A stretch of 64,000 nucleotides of DNA from Aeribacillus composti (GTDB lineage: Bacteria; Bacillota; Bacilli; Bacillales; Aeribacillaceae). The stretch is taken from NCBI RefSeq assembly GCF_007827555.1, contig NZ_VISS01000016.1, positions 1 through 64,000 of the forward strand, written 5' to 3'. The translations under genes were made by a program, and so were the position numbers. This document shows positions 56,336 to 64,000 of the stretch, in pieces. Every line of letters starts with the position of its first letter. The stretch's first letter is position 1. Under the pieces are notes generated by a model. It was not told the origin of the DNA. It searched no databases and saw only the letters and a program-made list of their open reading frames with translations.

Positions 56336-57199
56336 TTGATAAAAAACATTTTTTCAAAAAAGAAAAAATATGCATCGATCCCTTCCGGACATGCAAAATA
56401 TGATGTTCCTGAAGGTATTATGACAAAATGTCCAAAATGTAAAAAGATTATGTACTCAAAAGAAATTGAAAAAAATTTAAAAGTGTGCAACAACTGCGGC
56501 TACCATTTTCAAATGGGAGCGAGAGAAAGAATTGCCAGCCTTTTAGATCATGGCAGCTTTTTAGAATATGACAGCGATATGCGTTCTGAAAACCCTCTTA
56601 ATTTTGAAGGGTATTTAGAAAAGCTAGAAAAAGACAAAGAGAAAACGAAGCTAAATGAAGCTGTTGTGACAGGCGAAGGAACAATCGGCGGATTTCCAGT
56701 AGTAATTGCCGTTATGGATGCGAGTTTTCGCATGGGGAGCATGGGTTCGGTAGTTGGAGAAAAAATTACAAGGGCAATTGAAAAAGCGAAGAAAAAAAAC
56801 ATCCCCTTTATTATTTTCACAGCTTCAGGCGGTGCTCGTATGCAAGAAGGCGTCCTCAGTTTAATGCAGATGGCGAAAACTAGCGCTGCTTTAAAATTAT
56901 TCAGCGATGAAGGCGGACTCATTATTTCGGTTATGACCCATCCGACTACAGGGGGAGTATCGGCTAGCTTCGCTTCTTTAGGTGACTACAATTTTGCCGA
57001 GCCTGGTGCATTAATCGGTTTTGCAGGGCGCAGAATCATAGAACAAACGATCAGAGAAGAGCTTCCGGAAGATTTCCAAACTGCTGAATTTCTGCTGAAG
57101 CATGGGCAGCTTGATTCTGTATTGCACCGCCACCAACTGCGGGATACGTTAATCAACCTCTTGGATATACACCAAGCAAAGGGGGATGTAGATTGGTAG
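56336..57199 (+). CDS. accD: Acetyl-CoA carboxylase carboxyltransferase subunit beta
   Basis: 287 residues. With AccA transfers CO2 from biotin to acetyl-CoA, giving malonyl-CoA. N-terminal zinc ribbon (CPKC...CNNC, about 34-56), then the crotonase-like domain with [10 protein letters not shown] and [13 protein letters not shown] start behind GGGAGG. The 3' end overlaps accA by 7 bases, so subunits are made in equal amounts. Confidence 0.95.
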   Translation: MIKNIFSKKKKYASIPSGHAKYDVPEGIMTKCPKCKKIMYSKEIEKNLKVCNNCGYHFQMGARERIASLLDHGSFLEYDSDMRSENPLNFEGYLEKLEKDKEKTKLNEAVVTGEGTIGGFPVVIAVMDASFRMGSMGSVVGEKITRAIEKAKKKNIPFIIFTASGGARMQEGVLSLMQMAKTSAALKLFSDEGGLIISVMTHPTTGGVSASFASLGDYNFAEPGALIGFAGRRIIEQTIREELPEDFQTAEFLLKHGQLDSVLHRHQLRDTLINLLDIHQAKGDVDW

Positions 57200-58167
57200 G
57201 AGAACTGGAATTTGAAAAGCCGATTATAGAATTAAAGAAAAAAATTCATGAATTAAAGGAATTTACAAAAACAGCGGATGTAGATTTGTCGGCTGAAATT
57301 GAAAAGCTGGAAACAAGACTAAAAAATTTAGAAAAGGAAATATATGATCACCTCTCCCCGTGGAATCGCGTCCAAATCGCACGCCACCCGAATCGCCCTA
57401 CAACGCTTGATTATATTGAGCTGTTATTTGAAAATTTTTTCGAATGCCACGGAGACAGATATTTTGGTGATGACGAAGCGATTGTAGGAGGCGTTGCAAA
57501 ATTTCATGGGATCCCTGTAACGGTAATCGGGCAGCAAAGAGGAAAAGATACGAAAGACAATATCCGAAGAAATTTTGGTATGCCGCATCCTGAAGGTTAC
57601 CGTAAAGCATTGCGCCTTATGAAACAGGCGAACAAGTTTAACCGCCCTATTATTACATTTATCGATACAAAAGGAGCTTACCCAGGAAAAGCTGCAGAAG
57701 AGCGGGGACAAAGTGAAGCAATTGCCAGAAATTTGTTTGAAATGGCCGGTTTTTCTGTTCCAATTATATGTATTGTCATTGGAGAAGGAGGAAGCGGCGG
57801 CGCATTAGCATTAGGAGTAGGAAATCATATATATATGTTGGAAAATTCTACTTATTCAGTTATTTCTCCCGAAGGGGCTGCCGCCCTATTATGGAAGGAT
57901 GCCGGCTTAGCTAAAAAAGCGGCAGAAACAATGAAGATCACTGCCCAAGATTTAAAAGAGCTTGGTGTTATTGATGATATCATTCCGGAAGTAAAAGGCG
58001 GGGCACATAGGGATGTCCAATTGCAAGCTAAACACATTGAACAGGCTTTAAAACGTTCATTAAAAGAATTGACCAATATGAGCGGAGAAGAGCTGATCAG
58101 GCATCGGTACGAAAAATTTAATAGTATTGGGGCCGTTATTGACGAACAAGTGACAAATACGCAGTAA
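57193..58167 (+). CDS. accA: Acetyl-CoA carboxylase carboxyltransferase subunit alpha
   Basis: 324 residues, the partner of AccD. Helical N-terminus (1-60), then the carboxyltransferase domain with [45 protein letters not shown] and [15 protein letters not shown] start inside the accD 3' end, with AAAGGGGG eight bases before. Second gene of accDA; followed by a terminator. Confidence 0.96.
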   Translation: MVGELEFEKPIIELKKKIHELKEFTKTADVDLSAEIEKLETRLKNLEKEIYDHLSPWNRVQIARHPNRPTTLDYIELLFENFFECHGDRYFGDDEAIVGGVAKFHGIPVTVIGQQRGKDTKDNIRRNFGMPHPEGYRKALRLMKQANKFNRPIITFIDTKGAYPGKAAEERGQSEAIARNLFEMAGFSVPIICIVIGEGGSGGALALGVGNHIYMLENSTYSVISPEGAAALLWKDAGLAKKAAETMKITAQDLKELGVIDDIIPEVKGGAHRDVQLQAKHIEQALKRSLKELTNMSGEELIRHRYEKFNSIGAVIDEQVTNTQ

Positions 58168-58206
58168 CGTGCGCTCCTTGATGGAGCTGCACGTTATTTT
58201 TTTATT
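58166..58206 (+). terminator. accDA terminator
   Basis: TAACGTGC..CTCC pairs with GGAGC.GCACGTTA around TTGAT, followed by seven T. Confidence 0.85.
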
Positions 58207-58313
58207 TTTATCTTTCGCATCGCTTCTTTTTGTGTATAATAATAAAGAATTTAACTATTCTAAGCTTACTATGCTCAGCGATTATCAGATAATATGATCA
58301 TTATTTTATGTAA

Positions 58314-59306
<993 letters not shown>

Positions 59307-59355
59307 AGTATGAACATGGGATCGTTTTCATAATGTTTAGGAGGTATGCCAATTT

Positions 59356-61116
59356 ATGCGAAAAACGAAAATTGTTTGTACAATAGGTCCTGCAAGCGAG
59401 AGCATCGAAATGTTGGAAAAACTAATTAAAGCCGGCATGAATGTGGCACGGCTCAATTTTTCGCATGGAGATCATGAGGAGCATAAAGCGAGAATTCAAA
59501 ACATTCGGGAGGCAGCGAAGCGCTTGGGCAAAAGTGTTGCAATATTATTGGACACAAAAGGCCCTGAGATTCGAACGCATACAATGGAAAACGGAGAGAT
59601 ACAATTAGAAGCAGGATCCCGCCTTCTTATTTCAATGGAAGAGGTTGTCGGCACGAAAGAAAAAATTTCGGTTACATATAAAGGATTAATCAATGATGTT
59701 TCCATTGGTTCTAAAATATTGCTTGATGACGGATTAATTGGTTTAGAAGTTACAAAGATTGATAAAGAAAAACAGGAAATTGAAACGAAGGTATTAAACA
59801 GCGGAATTTTGAAAAATAAAAAAGGAGTCAATGTTCCTGGAGTTAGTGTCAATCTTCCTGGAATTACGGAGAAAGATGCAAAAGATATTTTGTTTGGCAT
59901 TGAGCAGGGAGTCGATTTTATCGCTGCATCATTTGTTCGCCGCGCTTCCGATGTATTGGAAATTCGCCAACTGCTGGAGGAGCACCAAGCTGACGATATT
60001 CAAATTATCCCGAAAATAGAAAATCAAGAAGGCGTTGACAATATTGATCAAATTTTGGAAGTTTCCGACGGGCTAATGGTTGCTCGAGGAGATTTAGGAG
60101 TAGAAATTCCCGCTGAAGATGTTCCGCTTGTCCAAAAGGAACTGATTCGCAAATGCAATCAATTAGGAAAACCTGTTATTACTGCTACTCAAATGCTTGA
60201 TTCGATGCAGCGAAACCCAAGACCTACCCGGGCGGAAGCCAGCGATGTAGCAAACGCTATTTTTGATGGAACCGATGCAATTATGCTTTCAGGCGAGACA
60301 GCTGCCGGTTTATATCCGGTAGAAGCAGTGGAGACGATGCATAAAATTGCTTCCCGCGTTGAACAAGCTTTAGATTATCGCCAAGCCTTAACGAAACATA
60401 CGAAAGTTGCTGATTCAACGATCACAAATGCAATTGGACAATCAGTAGCTTATACGGCGATTAATTTGGACGTTTCGGCCATTATCACGCCAACAGTCAG
60501 CGGCTATACGGCCAAAATGATTTCGAAATATCGGCCAAAAGCGCCGATTATTGCAGTAACATCCAGCAGTAAAGTATGCCGTAAGCTTGCCCTTGTATGG
60601 GGTGTGCATCCAACAATAGGACAAATTGCTACAACAACAGATGAAATGCTTGACATAGCTGTGCGTGAATCTATAAACACTGGAATTATTACACATGGAG
60701 ATCGAGTGATTATTACAGCCGGAGTACCTGTAGGAGAAACAGGTTCCACAAATCTGATGAAAGTCCATGTTGTTGGCGATGTTTTAGGAAAAGGTCAAGG
60801 GATTGGACGAGCATCGGCATTTGGAAAGGTTATCGTTGCAAAGAATAGTAAAGAAGCTGTTGAGAAAATGGTGAAAGGTTCAATTCTCGTTACGAATGGG
60901 ACCGACAAAGACATGATGGAAGCGATTGAAAAAGCAGCTGCACTTGTTACGGAAGAAGGCGGCTTAACGTGCCATGCGGCCGTAGTCGGTTTGAGCCTTG
61001 GCATTCCAGTCATTGTCGGGGTAGAAAATGCAACAGAAATTTTGAAGGATGGTATGGAAGTCACTGTGGATGCAATACAAGGGATGATATATAAAGGACA
61101 TGCGAGCGTTCTATAA
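59356..61116 (+). CDS. pyk: Pyruvate kinase
   Basis: 586 residues (B. subtilis 585). Last step of glycolysis, PEP to pyruvate. TIM-barrel signatures [12 protein letters not shown] and [31 protein letters not shown], and the ATQMLDSM segment. The extra C-terminal PEP-utilising-enzyme domain (about 475-580; [11 protein letters not shown]) is characteristic of Bacillaceae pyruvate kinases. AGGAGG before the ATG. Confidence 0.96.
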   Translation: MRKTKIVCTIGPASESIEMLEKLIKAGMNVARLNFSHGDHEEHKARIQNIREAAKRLGKSVAILLDTKGPEIRTHTMENGEIQLEAGSRLLISMEEVVGTKEKISVTYKGLINDVSIGSKILLDDGLIGLEVTKIDKEKQEIETKVLNSGILKNKKGVNVPGVSVNLPGITEKDAKDILFGIEQGVDFIAASFVRRASDVLEIRQLLEEHQADDIQIIPKIENQEGVDNIDQILEVSDGLMVARGDLGVEIPAEDVPLVQKELIRKCNQLGKPVITATQMLDSMQRNPRPTRAEASDVANAIFDGTDAIMLSGETAAGLYPVEAVETMHKIASRVEQALDYRQALTKHTKVADSTITNAIGQSVAYTAINLDVSAIITPTVSGYTAKMISKYRPKAPIIAVTSSSKVCRKLALVWGVHPTIGQIATTTDEMLDIAVRESINTGIITHGDRVIITAGVPVGETGSTNLMKVHVVGDVLGKGQGIGRASAFGKVIVAKNSKEAVEKMVKGSILVTNGTDKDMMEAIEKAAALVTEEGGLTCHAAVVGLSLGIPVIVGVENATEILKDGMEVTVDAIQGMIYKGHASVL

Positions 61117-61127
61117 TTTTGATTGAA

Positions 61128-61158
61128 AGGAGAAGGATTTCAGTTCCTTCTCTTTTTT
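61128..61158 (+). terminator. pfkA-pyk terminator
   Basis: GGAGAAGGA with TCCTTCTC around TTTCAGT, followed by seven T. Confidence 0.8.
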
Positions 61159-61241
61159 TGTATAGTAAAGATTAAGAAACGAGTATTTTACATCTCTCTT
61201 TTGTATAGTAAAGAGTAGGGAACGGGTATTTTATATATGGA
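61157..61241 (+). repeat. 43-bp tandem duplication upstream of fxsA
   Basis: Two consecutive copies with period 43 (GTATAGTAAAGA at 61160 and 61203; GAACGGGTATTTTA-type 3' half in both). They differ at about six positions. They lie between the pyk terminator and the fxsA ribosome binding site, so promoter sequence may have been doubled. Confidence 0.75.
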
Positions 61242-61252
61242 GGAGATAGCAT

Positions 61253-61642
61253 ATGCGAACATTATTGATTTTTTTTATTGTTGCACCGGCTTGTGAAATA
61301 GGGGTTTTGCTTTTATCTGGAAAGACGATCGGGGTGCTTCCGACTGTGCTATTGATTATCTTAACAGGCTTTGTTGGGGCTTATTTGGCGAAAAAACAAG
61401 GAATTCAGGCTGTGCGAAATCTTCAAAAGGAAATTCAATATGGGCGCATTCCAAGCAATGCCATTTTGGATGCAATGGCTATTTTAGTCGGAGGAATCAT
61501 GCTATTGACGCCGGGATTTATTTCGGATATCGTCGGTTTGTTTCTTTTATTTCCAATCACAAGAAATTGGGTAAAGCCTTTTCTTATTCAATTCATAAAA
61601 AAATGGATTGATAAACATACGATCCATATTATTCGGCCATAA
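61253..61642 (+). CDS. fxsA: FxsA-family membrane protein (YtzA)
   Basis: 129 residues. Four hydrophobic segments, with the FxsA core LLSGKTIGVLPTVLLIILTG and a C-terminal KPFLIQFIKKW. In E. coli FxsA relieves exclusion of phage T7 by F; its role in Bacilli is unknown. Strong GGAGGAG before the ATG. Conserved position between pyk and citZ. Confidence 0.9.
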   Translation: MRTLLIFFIVAPACEIGVLLLSGKTIGVLPTVLLIILTGFVGAYLAKKQGIQAVRNLQKEIQYGRIPSNAILDAMAILVGGIMLLTPGFISDIVGLFLLFPITRNWVKPFLIQFIKKWIDKHTIHIIRP

Positions 61643-61943
61643 TTCAATAAAAGATTTATTATGCTGAAATAAGTAATTCTTATTCAATTCTATAAGATTT
61701 TTTTATTAAAAAAAAGAATTCCGTAAAAAATATCTTATTTATCTGATTCACAAAAGTCTGATAATTGTTTATAATAGAGGTGTATTTTTTAATTCATATG
61801 TTTGGTGATCATTTCACTGATAAAAAATATTTCACAAAAGAAATGAAAGCATTTTCTTTTTGTGAAAAAATGAAAGTTTTATGAATTTTGTTTATTTCTA
61901 TTTGAATTGCAGTTCAAAATTTTTATGTAAAGGGGAGATAGCC
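61643..61943. other. fxsA-citZ intergenic region
   Basis: About 300 bases, very AT-rich, holding the citZ control region; no gene. Confidence 0.5.
61830..61868 (+). promoter_or_regulatory. Inverted repeat and cre-like site upstream of citZ
   Basis: TTTCACAAAAGAAATG and CATTTTCTTTTTGTGAAA form an imperfect inverted repeat around AAAG. At its centre, TGAAAGCATTTTCT (61844-61857) resembles a cre box (12 of 14). In B. subtilis citZ is repressed by CcpA and CcpC, so an operator here is plausible. Confidence 0.5.
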
Positions 61944-63062
61944 ATGACAGCAACGCGTGGACTAGAGGGCGTGGTAGCCACAACTTCATCAATAAGTTCT
62001 ATTATTGATGATACATTGACATATGTTGGTTACAATATTGACGATTTAGCTCAAAACGCAAGCTTTGAAGAAGTTGTTTACCTGCTTTGGCATCGAAAGC
62101 TTCCGAATAAGGAGCAATTAGAGGAATTAAGAAAGCAGCTTGCTGAGAATGCGTCGATACCGAATGAAATATTAGAACATTTTAAAACTTATCCGATTGA
62201 TAAAGTACATCCGATGGCAGCTTTGAGAACAGCTGTATCTTTGCTTGGATTGTATGACGAAGAAGCGGACAACATGTCTGATGAGGCAAATTATCGAAAA
62301 GCAATTCGATTGCAGGCGAAAATTTCTACAATTGTCGCTGCTTTTGCCCGCATCCGCAAAGGATTGGAGCCTGTTCAACCGAGAACAGATTTAGGCTTTG
62401 CCGCTAATTTCTTATATATGTTAAAAGGTGAAGAACCTGATCAAACTTCCATTGAAGCCTTCAACAAAGCGCTCGTCCTTCATGCAGACCATGAATTGAA
62501 TGCTTCGACATTTACTGCAAGAGTATGTGTGGCAACGCTTTCGGACATTTATTCCGGAATTACTGCGGCAATTGGAGCATTGAAAGGACCGTTGCATGGC
62601 GGTGCGAACGAACGCGTTATGCGAATGTTAACAGAAATTGGTGAACCTGAAAATGTAGAATCTTACATTCGCGAAAAATTAGCAAACAAAGAAAAAATTA
62701 TGGGATTTGGTCATCGAGTTTATCGCAAAGGGGATCCTCGTGCCAAACATTTAAAAGAAATGTCCCGCAGACTAACAGAAATCACCGGTGAAACGAAATG
62801 GTATGAAATGTCAACTAAAATTGAGGAAATCGTAACATCTGAAAAATCTTTACCGCCGAATGTTGATTTTTATTCAGCGTCTGTATACCATTGCTTAGGT
62901 ATTGATCATGATTTATTTACGCCGATTTTTGCAATAAGCCGCACATCTGGATGGTTAGCCCATATTTTAGAGCAATATGAAAACAATCGATTGATTCGTC
63001 CTCGTGCGGAATATACAGGACCAGAAAAACAAGTATTTATCCCTATCGAAAAGCGCAGCTAA
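61944..63062 (+). CDS. citZ: Citrate synthase
   Basis: 372 residues, the B. subtilis CitZ length. Condenses acetyl-CoA with oxaloacetate. The catalytic residues are in LHADHELNASTFTAR (His), MGFGHRVYRKGDPR (His) and PNVDFYSASVYH (Asp). Start at ATG 61944 after AAAGGGGAG; the 21 codons upstream in the frame belong to the leader. icd follows after 96 bases, as in the citZ-icd-mdh operon. Confidence 0.96.
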   Translation: MTATRGLEGVVATTSSISSIIDDTLTYVGYNIDDLAQNASFEEVVYLLWHRKLPNKEQLEELRKQLAENASIPNEILEHFKTYPIDKVHPMAALRTAVSLLGLYDEEADNMSDEANYRKAIRLQAKISTIVAAFARIRKGLEPVQPRTDLGFAANFLYMLKGEEPDQTSIEAFNKALVLHADHELNASTFTARVCVATLSDIYSGITAAIGALKGPLHGGANERVMRMLTEIGEPENVESYIREKLANKEKIMGFGHRVYRKGDPRAKHLKEMSRRLTEITGETKWYEMSTKIEEIVTSEKSLPPNVDFYSASVYHCLGIDHDLFTPIFAISRTSGWLAHILEQYENNRLIRPRAEYTGPEKQVFIPIEKRS

Positions 63063-63158
63063 CAGGTAAAATAGAAAAGGGATTCCTTTTTCTTCCCTGT
63101 TAAGCATGGCCATGCTTTTATACACAAATAGAGAATACATATTTAGGAGGTAATGATT

Positions 63159-64000
63159 GTGGCAGAAGGTCAAAAAATTACAATGACAAATGGTACTTTA
63201 AACGTTCCAAATGATCCTATAATTCCGTTTATTGAAGGAGACGGCACTGGTCCTGATATTTGGAGAGCTGCGTCAAAAGTGCTGGAAGCAGCTGTAGAAA
63301 AAGCATACAATGGCGAAAAGAAAATCGTTTGGAAAGAAGTGCTTGCTGGTGAAAAAGCTTTTAAAGAGACTGGGGAATGGCTTCCTCAAGAAACGCTTGA
63401 TGTGATACGCGAGTATATGATTGCGATCAAAGGTCCGTTAACAACTCCTGTAGGTGGAGGAATCCGTTCTTTAAACGTTGCTCTTCGCCAAGAGCTGGAT
63501 TTATTTGTGTGCTTAAGACCTGTCCGTTATTTCAATGGAGTTCCTTCCCCTGTAAAACGTCCTCAAGATACAGACATGGTAATTTTCCGTGAAAATACCG
63601 AAGACATCTATGCCGGCATAGAGTATGCAAAAGGGACAGAAGAAGTAAAAAAAGTCATTGAATTTTTACAAAAAGAGCTGGGAGTAAACAAAATCCGTTT
63701 CCCTGAAACGTCCGGAATCGGCATTAAGCCTATTTCTGAAGAAGGAACGAAACGGCTTGTCCGTGCGGCCATTAACTATGCAATTGAACACGGAAGAAAA
63801 TCTGTCACCCTTGTTCATAAAGGGAACATTATGAAATTTACAGAAGGCGCGTTTAAAAATTGGGGATATGAATTGGCTGAGCAAGAGTTTGGCGATAAAG
63901 TATTCACATGGGCTGAGTATGACCGCATTGTTGAAAAAGAAGGAAAAGAAGCGGCTAACAAAGCGCAAGAAGAAGCAGAAAAAGCTGGAAAAATTATTAT
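63159..64000 (+). CDS. icd: Isocitrate dehydrogenase (NADP), cut by the window edge
   Basis: First 280 codons. Oxidises isocitrate to 2-oxoglutarate. GTG start after [23 protein letters not shown] near the N-terminus, the substrate-binding loop [20 protein letters not shown] with the regulatory Ser, and [22 protein letters not shown]. The C-terminal third lies outside the window. Second gene of the citZ operon. Confidence 0.96.
   Translation, partial: MAEGQKITMTNGTLNVPNDPIIPFIEGDGTGPDIWRAASKVLEAAVEKAYNGEKKIVWKEVLAGEKAFKETGEWLPQETLDVIREYMIAIKGPLTTPVGGGIRSLNVALRQELDLFVCLRPVRYFNGVPSPVKRPQDTDMVIFRENTEDIYAGIEYAKGTEEVKKVIEFLQKELGVNKIRFPETSGIGIKPISEEGTKRLVRAAINYAIEHGRKSVTLVHKGNIMKFTEGAFKNWGYELAEQEFGDKVFTWAEYDRIVEKEGKEAANKAQEEAEKAGKII

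Overview
The window is chromosomal DNA of a low-GC, endospore-forming Firmicute of the family Bacillaceae. Evidence is the order of housekeeping genes, which follows the Bacillus subtilis tyrS-rpsD-dgcP-ytsP-refZ-hisJ-ezrA-nifZ-thiI-sspA-ppnKB-sppA-yteJ-ytfI-ytfJ-tpx-ytxK-ackA-argGH-ytkKL-ytoI-ytpI-nrnA-ytrIH-dnaE-ytsJ-accDA-pfkA-pyk-fxsA-citZ-icd segment almost gene for gene. Sporulation genes (sspA, ytfJ, ytrH, ytrI), a tyrosine T-box, strong AGGAGG-type ribosome binding sites and many TTG/GTG starts agree with this. The species cannot be fixed from the sequence alone.

Layout. 1-5 kb: a decayed acetyltransferase, a class A penicillin-binding protein on the minus strand, and the T-box-controlled tyrS. 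5-20 kb: an accessory island holding a WapA/Rhs-type secreted polymorphic toxin (frame broken once in an A tract), its immunity gene, and three further 'orphan' cassettes. Each cassette has a piece of the Rhs core 3' end, a different C-terminal toxin and a different immunity gene, and the first three toxin/immunity units (the parental one and orphan cassettes 1 and 2) each end in their own terminator. The island finishes in mobile-element debris: the right part of an IS200-type element, an IS4-like DDE transposase remnant split by a 121-bp MITE, and then a pair of duplicated small membrane proteins. 20-21.2 kb is gene-poor and repeat-containing.

21-64 kb is the conserved backbone: ribosomal protein S4 with a consensus promoter and long leader, the diguanylate cyclase DgcP, free-methionine-sulfoxide reductase, RefZ, histidinol phosphatase and EzrA. 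A second small scar region (28.1-30.4 kb) contains degenerate CRISPR-like repeat ends, a frameshifted aldo/keto reductase that reads into a second MITE copy, and a potA-like ATPase fragment. It is followed by NifZ/ThiI (4-thiouridine synthesis), the spore protein SspA under a sigma-G-like promoter, NAD kinase, SppA, thiol peroxidase, acetate kinase with a cre-like site, and argGH behind ARG boxes. The right end carries ytkK-ytkL-ytoI-ytpI-nrnA-ytrI-ytrH and dnaE. After these come the central carbon block ytsJ, accDA, pfkA-pyk, citZ and icd (cut by the window edge).

Functionally the backbone links lower glycolysis, fatty-acid initiation, the citrate branch, acetate overflow and arginine synthesis with replication and sporulation genes. 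The island is a contact-dependent competition system whose toxin tip can be swapped by recombination with the silent cassettes.
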